Of a stretch of 64,000 nt of DNA, positions 30,760 through 42,305 are shown one piece after another. Source of the DNA: Strongylocentrotus droebachiensis (Eukaryota > Echinodermata > Echinoidea > Camarodonta > Strongylocentrotidae). Under the pieces are notes generated by a model, which saw only the letters and a list, made by a program, of their open reading frames with translations, was not told the origin of the DNA and did not search any database. Location: NCBI GenBank assembly GCA_035222895.1, contig JAVYIG010002752.1, forward strand, positions 62,001 to 126,000. Reading direction: 5' to 3'. Positions within the stretch are counted from its first letter, which is position 1, and each line of letters begins with the position of its first letter. The translations under genes were made by a program, and so were the position numbers.

Positions 30760-32055
30760 TAAGACTTCGGTAGCCTTCATTGCTGCTATAGGATCACCTT
30801 CAAATTTCTCTGTATAAGGATTTATCAACCAAGTCAGACATCCTTAGCAACAATGAAACACCCAGCAACAAAAATGCCCCTATTCCAGCTTGGTATCCCA
30901 AGACTTTAGAAGCCCGTCCAAAGAACGGAGAATAACTTGTCGGATATTGCTACTGAAAGGAGCACCAAAATCAGACATCCGTATGAACAAAGGAACACCC
31001 AGTAAGATACGCCTAATACAGCTTCATTTATAAGACTTTAGAAGATGGAAGAATAACATATTTGGAAGATAAGGTCCTGATAAGTGATAATGTAAAACAA
31101 TAATTCTTTTTGTTTTTTTTAGTCTCAGCCTGAATATTACACCCTTAGTACATGAATTGATAGTACTGCCATATAGCAAGACCAAATGTAGCTCCTTGTG
31201 TTTTCTTTTAGAAATTCAACTCATCAACTATGGCCATGCAACCATTTTGAAAATATTGTTAAATAAGAATAATACAGAAGTTTATAAGCCACATAGTACA
31301 TTTCTGATGTTTTGTATATGTATTCATATTCATAATGCATAGACTAGTTTTTCTGTTGTACTTATTTCATTCAAAGTTAATGTTTATAGAGACAGTATTC
31401 TTAACAGCTCATTCAGATACATGTATGACGCGGCAGAACCACAACAGTTTTTCAATTCAATTTATTCATGTTTCCAACAAAACATTACATATCAATTATA
31501 AGCATTTACAACATATGTAGAAATACATGTTGGAATTGAACGGAGGGTCCACTAAAAAGCAATGCTTGTACAAGTGTGAACACCTAAAATAATACTTAGG
31601 AAAAATGAGTAATAAAATTAACAATTCCGTAACTACAAAATAGGGGGGAAAAGGGGGATGCCAACAGAGACGAGAACGGGACAAGACAGTACTTTACATG
31701 ACAAAGATATAAGAACACGATCATAATACAAAGAGCAGAATGCGCTTCATATTTCTCTATCTTATAACACAAAGCTCAGTAAATACGTGCAGGACTTTAA
31801 TAGCTTTGTTGAGCCTAGTCGCCATTTTTGTACACATTTAAAAACATTTTTTGCTGCGGTGTATCGCATCATATCTGAAGAATTCCCTGGAGTGTATATC
31901 TGTATTTGATTTGATTTATTGGTTTCTGCATCTTTTTTTTCTTTCTTCATCATACATTTTCGTGAACATAATATCAGTAGAATATGAGGTAATGCTTAGA
32001 CAATGCTTGTGCGTGTACATTTTGATTCCATGTACATGTATTTTGTGTACATTGA
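30760..32055. other. No gene recognised; possible LINE 3' end
   Basis: At about 31,446-31,550 the + strand reads TCAATTCAATTTATTCATGT then TTCCAACAAAACATTACAT. This resembles the inverted 3' UTR end of a CR1/jockey-like LINE (compare 42,306 and 56,376), but no ORF remains. The rest is unremarkable AT-rich sequence. Confidence 0.4.
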
Positions 32056-32059
32056 GGCG

Positions 32060-32275
32060 ATTTGCGATGTACACCCATAGCGTAGTGAGAGAGAAAGTTT
32101 TGACACTTGCATACGTAAACAATCAAAGGTTAATTCATTGAGTTCCGAATTGTTCCCTCCCATAGCGATTGTATGTGGGAGGGAGCTATTTAGAGCTCGT
32201 GAATTGATCTTTGATCACATACATATGCATGTGTAACAACTATCTCTCTCAATACACTATGTGACTACATAGTCA
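32060..32275. mobile_element. Hairpin-type TIR element
   Basis: CATAGCGTAGTGAGAGAGAA and TTGCATACGTAAACAATCAA at the left pair, imperfectly, with TTGATCACATACATATGCAT and CTCTCTCAATACACTATGTG at the right. The centre is GTTCCCTCCCATAGCGATTG/TATGTGGGAGGGAGC. Arms are about 90-100 bp. Confidence 0.7.
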
Positions 32276-32296
32276 ACCCTGAGACAATGAATGTTT

Positions 32297-32676
32297 ACAG
32301 ATCAACTTGAGTTCTGGTAAAAAAGAAAATTAATTTTCACAGAATCAAACAAAACTTACACTGAATGTTCAAGATCACAAATAAATGTCATTTGCCAAAC
32401 TATTTTGGTAGAAAATGTATTCTGGCTAAGTTATGAGCTTAAAAAGATAAGGAAATCAAGGTTAGTAGGCTCGACACCATTTTTGTAGTCCCATATACAT
32501 CTTTCTGTGTACAGTGCTCGTTCCAAGACTTGGCCAAATTTATTATGATTTTGATGACTCCAGAACTTTGCAGTACACACCAATACTTACATGCTATATG
32601 AACATCTTTATCTGATCCATTCCACACCTTTTCTTTCACAATGCCATCGCATGACCAGAACTCAACTTTATCTTTA
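32297..32676. mobile_element. TIR element, AAAGATAAACTTGAG family, copy 2
   Basis: Left end GATCAACTTGAGTTCTGGTA, right end CCAGAACTCAACTTTATCTT. The body closely matches 29,500-29,893. Non-coding. Confidence 0.75.
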
Positions 32677-33469
32677 AAAAGTAATTAACTAGCTTCTGAA
32701 ATGGTAGCTGTTGAAAAATATGTTGAGTTCTTTTTTGTTTGATTTTTTGAGGATATTTAGAAGGGCAGTAAATATCCCCTATGATATTTTGTTCTGCATT
32801 TTCAATGTTGTTTCTGCCTCCTCATAAAGTAGGTCCTAATATTGTTTGTCATTAAAATGGGCTTGGTGGTAGCTTCTATAGATACTTGTAGCTTTAATGA
32901 ATCAAACTGAAACCTGTATGTGCCACATCTGTTTATACACATGTGTATGCCTAGATTTTAAGACTAAAATGTATCTAACCATTGAACCTTCGAGGGGCCG
33001 TATTTAATTCAGTACGCTAATCTAGTTTAAATTTTACTAAGCCTTAGGGTTGGCTAAATAATATGTTGTTACTTGTCTTTGGATTACATCGGAGCATTTT
33101 ACCTAAGCAAGCCGACGTTGAGGCGAAGTTCTTGCTGATAAGCTCTGTGACGTCCCATGGTCAATCTCAAAATCTAAAAATTAACGCGTCCCATTTAACA
33201 CGTTGACTACTGAATTCTCATATTTCCATAGGCTTAGTACACACACGGCTCGGTTTCCGTAGGCAACACGTTAATTCACACTCTTATAATTGTGTGCCGC
33301 TTAAGCCAATCAACGCAGCTCAAGAGCTGTCTTAAACTTAGCCTAAAATATCTAGCCCAAAGCTGCAATTGTATATACGAAAGTTGGCTATTAAAGTGCT
33401 TTAGCTCTCTTGAAACGGAGAAAAACACTGATATTTCTGATGTGATTATTGAATTGAATACCGGCCCTG

Positions 33470-33769
33470 GGGGGTGTTTCACAAAGACTAAGATAGACTT
33501 AGGTTAAACTTGAACTATGGCAGGCCATTCATGCCACTGGTCGCTCTCACCATTGGTCTCAATTATGAGCTTTAGATAATATTTTTTCCTTCAATAATGG
33601 AATATCAAAAAATGTAAATTTTTTGAGATTTGTAACCATGATTTTTACATTTTTGAGAAACCAGTGCCAGGAATGGTAAGAGGAACTAGTGGCATGAACG
33701 GCCTGCCATAGTTCATATCCAACTTAAGTTGATCTTAGTCTTTGTGAAACACCCCCCGGGAGTGTAGAT
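33470..33769. mobile_element. TIR element, GTGTTTCACAAAGACTAA family, copy 2
   Basis: GGGGTGTTTCACAAAGACTA at the left and TTAGTCTTTGTGAAACACCC at the right, with ATGGCAGGCCATTCATGCCA / GGCATGAACGGCCTGCCAT inside. Same family as 11,541-11,824. Flanking G/C runs blur the exact ends. Confidence 0.85.
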
Positions 33770-34394
33770 TTCCATCAAGACTAGTGCTGCAGTAGCATGT
33801 GATCATGAAATATTAAGAAAGCAATAATTTACATTGTATATGTGACAATTTGTATATTAGTACTGAATGTAGTTGTTTAGCAGAATATGAACTTGCGTAC
33901 ATTCCACGGATGATTAAAGAACATGATTTTCATTTAGTAAAGAAAAAGAGTGGAAGAGCAAAGAATACTGATTATTTGTTTTAGTATTTGTATGAAAGAT
34001 TTTGAGCCAACCAGAAAATTCAGCATATCTTGTGCTTTGAGCAAAGGTACCCAGATGATGTGCAACCCCCCCCCCCCCCTCCCCCCAATATCTTGTGGTT
34101 TGGGGTTCAGAAATAGTTCAATACCATTGGTAAATAATCGTTGAAAAATAACAGGTTATTCTAATTTGATGTATGCCCACAGCCCTTGCAAAAAAAATTG
34201 GTAAGTACAAACTAAGTGGTTCTCTCCATGTTAAATTTGCAAGTTAAAACAAGAACATATGGCTGCAATGGTGAAAATTGAGATATTAGGTTTCATACAA
34301 TTAAAATTAATAATATAATTGAATATAATAATACCAAATTCTTTTAGAATCCCATAGAGACATATTATAGTGGGATGTGCACTGAAGAAGAACA

Positions 34395-34615
34395 GTAAAT
34401 AAATATACTAATAATGATAATGATAATAATAATGACAATGATAATGATTATAACAATAATAATAACAATAATATTAACAATAATAACGATAATAATGACA
34501 ATTTTAATAACAATAATAATAATAATTATAATGATTATAATGATTATAAAAATGATAATAATGATAATGATAATAATAATAATAATGATAATAATAATGA
34601 TGATAATGAAAATGT
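34395..34615. repeat. (AAT/GATAAT)n microsatellite
   Basis: About 220 bp of AATAATGATAATGATAAT-type sequence following an (ATAG)AGACATATTATAG retroposon-tail-like motif at 34,358. Ile-rich frames are artefacts. Confidence 0.9.
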
Positions 34616-34767
34616 AAGTTTGCACTTGATAGCAGTTAGTGCTTTTTGTAAAAGCGATGTCTTTCAAGGAAAAAAGGAATATAACCCAATGAATAAGTAT
34701 AATCATCATCTTACTATTCTTCCTATTATTATTAATCAATTTTTTTTTAATGAAGCAGAGACTGAAC

Positions 34768-34815
34768 TTTTTTTTTTTTTTTTTTTTGGGGGGGGGGTGG
34801 GGGGGGGGGGGGGGT
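34768..34815. repeat. Poly-T/poly-G junction
   Basis: A T-run of about 19 leads directly into a G-rich run of about 25. The same T-to-G arrangement occurs at 1,764-1,794, and isolated G-runs at 35,445-35,462 and 52,588-52,600. Confidence 0.8.
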
Positions 34816-35444
34816 TCGATATATTCGTACTTGCCATCTTCAGATTTAATGATAGATGGTAGGTAATTAGGAATGAATATAATTCAGCATTGACCATTCT
34901 AATTACATGTATGATTGATTATTCCCAAAGTATATCTTTGAATGAAAAGTATCGTATGCATTATCCTGAACTCTAGCTAGTTGATTTATTCTCTGTTTAA
35001 TTATATACCATAAACATGTATATTATGTATCGCAAGCAATATTTTGAATGCTAATAATGTTGAATTGTTAAAGGAATGTAAAAATGAAATGAAAATATGC
35101 TCCCATATGTTTTTGAAATAAAAGAATTATTGACCTGTATCATAGTACAGATGCCAGTCATGTTTTTATTATTGCTCTATTAATTGTTGAGACGAAGAGA
35201 AATTATTCTGAATTTTTAGAACTATGGTACTACGTCCCATTTGCAGCCAACATCCAATTCTGTAGAACTTTGCAGGAATTATGAATATGTCATGTATGTC
35301 CTATCTGTGACATTTAAACGCTAGCAGTGTCCTAATATTCAAATTATGCAAGGAAACCTGTTTACTTCTCGACTTCACTGTCAGAAACTATCAGTGACTG
35401 ACTGAATTCTTTTTGTCTTTGGTAATAACAAGGCACGTCGCCAC

Positions 35445-36110
35445 GGGGGGGGGGGGGGGGGGATCGCGTTTAATGATGAGAGGAAAAGGGGACACTTATC
35501 TGATAAGAAAAGGAGCACGTGTCAAAGTACAAAGAGTAATTATCAGAGGTGAAAATGGGGCACTTCTTACACCCTCAAAAAGAGTCGACCGCTCACCAGG
35601 GATGAAAAAAGTCGGTCATGAGAATAGGAAATGGGCATTTGTCGACGGAAAAGGGGTTCCATCAGATTTTGAAAGGGGCATTTATGAAAAGGGGATATGT
35701 CCCTTACTAGAAAGGAAAAAGGGCACGTATCATTGTTAAAGGTGAAAAGAGGCAATGACTAGATATTAAAAGGTGCATTAGCTAAAAGAAATGGGCACCG
35801 ATCAGATTTTAAAGGGGCATTTGTCGGAGGTGAAGGGGGCGCTTACCTAAAGTGAAAAGGAGTAGCTTCTTGTACCTAAAAAGGGTAATTTACCAGAGAA
35901 GGGGGCACTCATTAGAAAGTAAAAGGGGCACATGTGAAAATATAAGGTGCGCTTATCCGGGTTAAAATGGGGGCATTTATGAAAGTAAAAGAGGCACCTC
36001 TCATATTTAAATAGGGCAATTATCAGAGGTGAAGTGGCACTTCTTACAAAGTTAAAGGGACACTCTTTCCTATGTAAAAAGGGGCAATTTTCGGGTGCTT
36101 GAAAAAAGTG
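35445..36110. repeat. Degenerate 25-30 bp minisatellite, GGGGCA...AAAAG
   Basis: At least 18 loosely repeated segments of the form AAAAGGGGCATTTATCAGA with GGTGAAA or AAGTAAA. They are much diverged from each other but keep GGGGCA(C/T)TT. The array starts after a G18 run at 35,445. Frames of 94-108 codons are by-products. Confidence 0.75.
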
Positions 36111-36159
36111 GGGTGTGGGGGCACTGTGCATCCCTGCCCCCCGGGAGGGCCGCCTCTTT

Positions 36160-36364
36160 TGTGAAGTCCCATATATATATTTCTTTGTACAGTGCTTGTA
36201 GCTTTACCAAGACTGTGCCAAATTTCTTATCATTTTGATGACGCCAGAACCTTGCAGTACACACCAATACTTATATGCTACATGATGATCAACTTTTTCT
36301 GATCGATGCCACACCATTTATTTCACAATGCAATCGCATATCCAGAACTCAACTTCATCTTTAA
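36160..36364. mobile_element. TIR element, AAAGATAAACTTGAG family, copy 3 (right part)
   Basis: AAGTCCCATATATATATTTC, ACCAAGACTGTGCCAAATTT, CAGTACACACCAATACTTAT and CAGAACTCAACTTCATCTTT follow the same order as in 29,500-29,893. The left half is missing. Confidence 0.7.
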
Positions 36365-36431
36365 AGTATTTTCATAGTATGCAAAGAAAACACTTTTGTA
36401 TAATTTTGTATGTTGGTCGAAACATTGAAAT

Positions 36432-36592
36432 ACAGTCAAACCTCAGTGTCTATCAATTAGGCCACCCAAGGGGAACAGAAAAAGTGTCACACAAAACACA
36501 CATTCATCTCTAAAGATACAAAATGCATGACCACTACAAAAAGGTGCCCTTAAAATCCAGGTGCCTAGTGACCACGCAGACAGGTTTGACTT
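36432..36592 (+). mobile_element. Small TIR element, CAGTCAAACC family, copy 3
   Basis: TACAGTCAAACCTCAGTGTC at the left, CGCAGACAGGTTTGACTTTA at the right, inverted. The interior is diverged from the other copies. Non-coding. Confidence 0.65.
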
Positions 36593-36719
36593 TACAATGG
36601 TAATGGGCATTTTCAAAAATACACAAGCAGTACTGTGGAAGGATTGCCAAATGGGCTACACAGGGAATAGTAGAAGCGAGAGACATGCAGCGTCGAAAGA
36701 GGTAGACATGCCGACCGTT

Positions 36720-36815
36720 AATTAAACAGACGATTGACTTGTATACGTCATATATGGATTCCTGACCGACTCTAAGGCTTATAATTATGATTGCAGCATT
36801 GAAATAATTCATAAA
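36720..36815 (+). mobile_element. Fragment of the TTAA-flanked MITE family
   Basis: TAATTAAACAGACGATTGAC then GGATTCCTGACCGACTCTAA and GGCTTATAATTATGATTGCA correspond to the right third of 10,087-10,477 (CAGACAGGCGATCGGC, CTGACTGACCTAAATG, TATAATTATCATTGCAGC). Confidence 0.5.
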
Positions 36816-37184
36816 ATTATGCCCATGTATTTTGAACATTGACAAATATATGTGAATCACCCATCAAGTTTACCTCAAACTGTAAAAAAAAAAAAAAATA
36901 GTCAGGTGAAATTGAAAGGAACTGCGACAGGTTTGATATTAAATGCAAGATTTATCAAAAGCACAATTATTCTTGTAAGATGTTGATTAACATGTCAACA
37001 TGTGGGTTCCTGTTTTGGGGTGAATGTGCGCGTGTGGGTTGGTGTTGATGTGTATATAATTTAATATTTGTCGTTATTGTTAAAATTGTTCATGTTAGAT
37101 ATCTAATTTATTTCCGCCCAAGTTAAGGCAACGTGTAATGCATTGCCTTTGTCGCTAGGTATGGGTGTGGGCGCGTATATGTGC

Positions 37185-37230
37185 GTGCGTGTGTGTATTT
37201 GTGTGTGTGTGTGTGCGTGGGAAAACGCCA
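37185..37230. repeat. (GT)n microsatellite
   Basis: GTGTGTGTATTTGTGTGTGT-type run adjoining the TIR element to its right. A second (GT)n lies at 37,590-37,650. Confidence 0.85.
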
Positions 37231-37231
37231 T

Positions 37232-37526
37232 CAACCGCGGACCTTTCCATAGAAAACTACCCTCAAACCGCGGACGTACCTGCAATGGGGGACCGTCCAC
37301 GGTTGCGATCCTGGTTTTCGCCGTATAAAATTTACGACGTAGGGGGCGTTTGAATATTAGATGTCGCAGCGTGTAGCCAACATCGAGTGGATCAGTTCTA
37401 TGTGTATCGCGAAATGTCACAGCGCCCCCTTCGATGACTGCGCGGGAAAAACGCGCTACCTGCTATCATCCCATAGCAGGTACGTCCGGGGTTGAATGTA
37501 GTTTTCTATGGAGTGGTCCGCGGTTG
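37232..37526. mobile_element. TIR element, CAACCGCGGAC family
   Basis: The left end CAACCGCGGACCTTTCCATA+GAAAACTAC and right end GTAGTTTTCTATGGAGTGGT+CCGCGGTTG are inverted repeats of about 30 bp. The interior is GC-rich, unlike the surroundings, and repeats CCGCGGACGTACCTGC against GCAGGTACGTCCGGGG. Non-coding. Confidence 0.8.
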
Positions 37527-37610
37527 CAGGCAATTACCCATGCACACACACACAAGTAATAAACTTCGTCCACGTTTGACGCCATAAACGTGTAGTGGTG
37601 TGTGTGCGTG

Positions 37611-37652
<42 letters not shown>

Positions 37653-37956
37653 CTGAGCTATTTGGCAATTCCTCACGGAAATATTTTTGTATTTTTGAAA
37701 AATTTCCAGTACCATGGTACAGTGTCAAGCCCGCCTTCAATAGTAGCCACATCTCTATAAAAGCCACTTGTCTGTAGTGGTCATGTATGTTGTCTCTCTC
37801 TGGACGGCCATGCACTATGGCTCAAGGCATGGGCACACAGAGGATTTTTATATGTTGGGGACCGAGGTAAAATGCAATAAATTATTGCAAATTTATTGCA
37901 TTTTCTGTTTTTTTTTTATTTATGGAAACTGCCCCCTAACCTAGCCCCCGCTGTGT

Positions 37957-38165
37957 ACAGTCATGGTTCAGTGACAAAGTAATAGCCTCGTAACTGTGAG
38001 GCCCCATGATCAAAACCGTGTCGATGTGCTATATTATATGCCCTTTTGTGGGGCATTAATCCTCATTACTGCCATTTATGACTTAAGGGCGTAGGTCCCT
38101 AGTAAATAAGCGTAGTAGCGCACACATGCTTTAGCAGTCACGCAAAACACACATTGTTAAATTAT
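37957..38165 (+). repeat. tRNA-derived SINE, GGCGCGAT family, diverged copy
   Basis: CAGTCATGGTTCAGTGACAA (decayed A-box region), ATGATCAAAACC (decayed B-box), GGGGCATTAATCCTCATTAC and TAGGTCCCTAGTAAATAAGC in the same order as at 15,446-15,240. It is followed by ATTATTATTC. Confidence 0.6.
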
Positions 38166-38169
38166 TATT

Positions 38170-39040
38170 CAATAAAATCTGAGAATATATACTATTATCT
38201 AGATATATATTTTTTAAATTATTTTAAAAATAATTCCATAAATTGGGATAAAACAAAAATATTCCAACTTTATGAGCGACAGTGTATCTAATAAATGCAT
38301 TATTTTACACATTTGGTGAATACACCACCTTTCTCTCAGTGAAATTTTTCACACATGATATTTAAAACGAGTAACATACTCGATTATTTTCTCGATGAGT
38401 CTTTTTACTCATTAAAGTACATGTAGGTTAATATTGGATGAGTATTCTCCAGCTTTATTGACCGAATGATTAAAAATACTATTCACGAGTCTGTAGGGTG
38501 GCTTTTTGCTCCCTAATATGTCACAGACTCTGTTATGGAATAGCGCCATCAGTGGCGAGGCACAGTGGAGTGCACAAGATGGATCCAGATTAAATGGCTG
38601 AACCAAAAGTTACTCAAGATTGTAAGCCTCCGATATTGGTTGTTGTGAGTCTGTAATGTAGTTAGACGTTACTGTAGGAATAGAAGACACAACATTAACA
38701 AAACAGACTCTTTATTCGTTGGATGAGTAAAAAAAAAAAAAAACTTAGTTTTACAGTGACAAACATACAAACTCACAATTTTACTTCATAATTCTCGTTC
38801 GAGAATATATGAGAACCCGCCGCGTCCGCGCATGCACAGATCTTAGTGCAAAACACTAGGATTTCGTCGCACAGAATCCGTCGAAATCTCCGCAATCGAA
38901 CGTTATTCGATTTATATTTGATATACATTTGTTGATTGGACCTCGGTCTTTATTACAACACGTCAATTTTGTACTTTTGTGAATCATCTTGATGGTTATT
39001 TATCCTATTTCTCGACATGGAAATACATGTATTTGACGCT
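38170..39040. other. No gene recognised
   Basis: AT-rich with several ACTCATT/GAGTAA-type short motifs (38,345-38,415; 38,720-38,740) that also occur at 39,570-39,700 and 40,370-40,460. A larger decayed repeat interrupted by the elements at 39,044 and 39,720 is possible, but its ends could not be fixed. Confidence 0.35.
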
Positions 39041-39043
39041 ACA

Positions 39044-39486
39044 CAGAGATGCCAACTAGTACGGATTTCCCGTAATTGGTACGGAAATTAACGACCATTA
39101 CGGCAGTACGGAATGTTGTCTAAAAATTACGTTTTTTTTTTTTTTTTTTTTTTTTGCGCATAGGGATCTATCGTAGCAAGTGCTGTACAGTATGGTGGCC
39201 ATCCAGCACTCGCTGCATGAGAAAGATGGAAAATTATCAAGTATTCTCTTAATAGAAGCCAATTTTTCATTGAAAACTTATGTGTTGTGATGAACTGAAA
39301 ATCAATATTTAGCAACTTTGTGGGAGTAAAATCACAACAAATTTCAGATAATCATGCGCGCATGCGTCCGCTTGCCATTCTTTTAAGATTCATCGCGCCG
39401 CATAGGAAATTACTGATTTATTCCCCAAATTACTGATTTTGAGCCTTATGGTTACTGATTTGTGCTCTGAAAGGTTGGCATCCCTG
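39044..39486. mobile_element. hAT-like element, copy 2 (443 bp), 6-bp target duplication
   Basis: CAGAGATGCCAACTAGTACG at the left, AAAGGTTGGCATCCCTG at the right, flanked by GCTACA on both sides (39,038-39,043 and 39,487-39,492). It shares the first ~40 and last ~60 bp with 16,979-18,048; the middle is different and includes a T26 run. An internally deleted non-autonomous relative. Confidence 0.85.
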
Positions 39487-39719
39487 GCTACAGTGACCGG
39501 CACCACTGACGACACCACTGCCTACAGCTCCGGCGCGGCCAAAAGGGCCGTAAGAACGGCGATATAACCTGACTGACTGAGTAATTGAAGCATTACTCAC
39601 TAGTTGAGTTGGAGCGATTTACTCACAACATTAGGTTAAATACCTCACTTATTCAAAATACTAATTTGCCATGTCAATATAATGTCAATTTAACAAAACT
39701 CATTCCTCTGCGTTATTAA

Positions 39720-40359
39720 TAGGGTGTCTGAACGATTTTCAATTTTCAATTTGGGATCGTTTTTCACCATTTTTGTTGGATATTGGAATAAAAAATGTAA
39801 TCAGAATAATACCTTTCAAATTTCAAGACTCACCGATGTTTCTATCAAAAGATACAGCCCCTCAAAAACTGCAATATTCATAGCATTTTGGTCAGAATGG
39901 ACAGAAAAGTGGTTCACGCAGAGTTATAATTTCTGCTCAAAAGCTGCACAGCTATAAATGCACAGCACGATATGCAAAGCGTGGAGCAAGGGTATTTTCA
40001 AACTGTTGTGTCAAATGATCCCTTGGGACTAGAGAAAAAATAAGTGCATGGATATATTCTTTACAGCTGGCCCAACTTATCCCTCGGGAGGGGGGGGGGC
40101 AGTTCGTGAAATTGGTCAATCTCCGAGTTACCATGGAAACGATGTTTAAATCGCTGTTTTGAGCAAGATATTTTTAGAATTCCGGGGGTGGCCCCCTATG
40201 GGGAATATGGAGAAAAACCTGCTCTTTCATATGACACCACATTTATTGAGTTTCACCTTCAGGATCATTTGTTATAAAGGTTTGAATTTTAAATTTTTCA
40301 TAAAATCTCTATGGGAAAGATTTTAGCACACAACATCGGGTGCGCGATCAGACACCCTA
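39720..40359. mobile_element. TIR element, GGGTGTCTGA family (640 bp)
   Basis: TA-GGGTGTCTGAACGATTTTC at the left and GCGATCAGACACCC-TA at the right. Between them is AT-rich sequence without a transposase frame. A single copy in this window. Confidence 0.8.
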
Positions 40360-40484
40360 TTATTAAACTCAATTTAATGAGTTAATGCATTTAGTTAAGT
40401 GTGTGAGTGTGTCACTATAGTGTCAACATTTATTTGCTTTTTTGAGTAAGGTTACCAAAATATTTCTTTGTGTGTAGGCATTTA

Positions 40485-41085
40485 ATTACGACGGTCAGAT
40501 GAGCATATTTTGAAACGTTATTTGTGACACTGGCAGGACACAAGTTGGTGTGGGGACCAGAGCCTTCAGAAGCTCAGAGGTTTTATACATTAAATTATTG
40601 TCAGATGAGCATAAGTTGATTATTTATTTGTGACACTGGCAGGTTACGAATTGGCTTCGGGCCCAGGGTGCGGAGCCCGCGGAAGCTCGGGGGTTTTATA
40701 CATTGAATTACCGTCATATGAGCATATTTAGATACCTTATTTGTGGGCAGGTCACAAATTGGCGTAGGATCCAGGGGGCGGAGCCCCCTGGGGCTCAGGG
40801 TTTTGGGCAATTAATTACGGTCAGTTAAGCATATTTTGATACCCTATTTGCGAGACTGTCAGGACACAGATTGATGTGGGGTACAGGGGGTGGAGCCCCC
40901 AGAAGCTCAGGGGTTTTATACATTAAATTACCGTCAGATGAGCATGTTTTGATTTTGGCATAAAATTACGGTCAGATGAGCATCCGAGGTGCCCGCCTTA
41001 GTTAAGCTCAGGGGTTTTAGGCATGTAATTAAGGTCAGATGAGCATAATCTATTTTGTGACTCATTTGTGACACTGGCAGCACTC
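40485..41085. repeat. About 105-115 bp tandem repeat, CGGTCAGATGAGCAT
   Basis: The anchor CGTCAGATGAGCATATTTTG occurs near 40,491, 40,598, 40,712, 40,827, 40,932, 40,970 and 41,033 (with variation). Between anchors are TTTGTGACACTGGCAGGACA, GGCGGAGCCC and AGCTCAGGGGTTTTATACAT. Units are 15-25% diverged by eye. Two late units are truncated. Confidence 0.8.
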
Positions 41086-41089
41086 TATT

Positions 41090-42040
41090 ATTTCTTTCTT
41101 TCTATTTCTGTTTAACATACTTTTTCAAAAAAGTGGGGGGGGGGGAGCTTGAGCCCCCCTAGCCCCGCCGTTCCATGGCCCCTGGCCCCTTGTAGGCCTT
41201 TAAATAAGCATAGTTTTTGCCTGACTGTAAATCTGGAAATTATCATGCGTCCAACAAACGCAAAAAAAAGTATAATTTACACAAAAAGTGAGGAAAAAAA
41301 TAACGGAAATCATGTCATTTCAGCAACATTTATAAATCACTGGTATCAAATTAGAAATAATCCATGTTTGAATTTTATTGGGGGGGGGGGGGCAACTGGT
41401 TCCTAAGCCACCCCACCCCCATCAGTACGCCAGTGGGTTTCACGGTGATACCAACGGAATACAGATTTTCTACAATATTTACTAGTACATTTTGAAGGAT
41501 ATTATGCGAGGGAGCGTAGCAACCGAGCGAGAAGATGTTTGCCTTTTTATTAGTCTAAACGCTGCACTCTTGGGCCCTCCAGAGCCTTAAAATGCGCTGC
41601 AGTCTTTAGTCAGTATTTTCTATACATTTTCTTTTTGCACTTTTTCAAATTTTCGCCGCCCCTGTCCATAATGTATCATTGTATTTTGATATCGAAATAT
41701 AGATTTACCGTCATCATATTACCCCAGAAAATAGTTTAAAGCAGTCTTCTTGACTGTCTAGAGTTGCGGGTCATTTGGGTCTTTTGGGGCAACATCAGGG
41801 CTCATGTGATCTTCTGTTTGTCTTAACCCATAATATATTTCACTGTATTGTTCATAGTAAGTTGTCTACACCGAACGAGCATTTCAGCCCTAATATTTGT
41901 TCTGAAATTCATAAAAATACTGGTGGGCACCTAACACATACAATTTGGACACCGATTTTTCAATAGTTTTGTCGTACACATCGCTTTTAGCATAACATTT
42001 TACTTTAAAATCCCCATAAAACCAAATTGGTGAACACAAT
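41090..42040. other. No gene recognised
   Basis: Contains G/C-run interruptions (41,128-41,160; 41,380-41,395). Decayed AT-rich sequence with no supportable exon. Confidence 0.45.
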
Positions 42041-42305
42041 TTCCCTCCCAGGTCGAAAAACCAGTTGAAACCAGTAAGCAACTGATCAACTGGTACCAGT
42101 AGTCAACTGGTACCGGTTGAAACCAGTACATTGAACTGGTTTTTAATATGGAAATTGAAAAAACGCTAACTGGGACAAGTTTAAAAGCTAGTATATTCAC
42201 CAGTTGATTTACCAGTTGAAAACCAGTAGATTTACCAGTTAATATACCAGTTGATATTTTCAGTTGATTTACCAGTTAACATCCGAGACCAGTTAATATT
42301 TCCAG

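Noticed and set aside
34365-34739. Poly-Ile frames
   Set aside because: Translations of an (AAT)n microsatellite.
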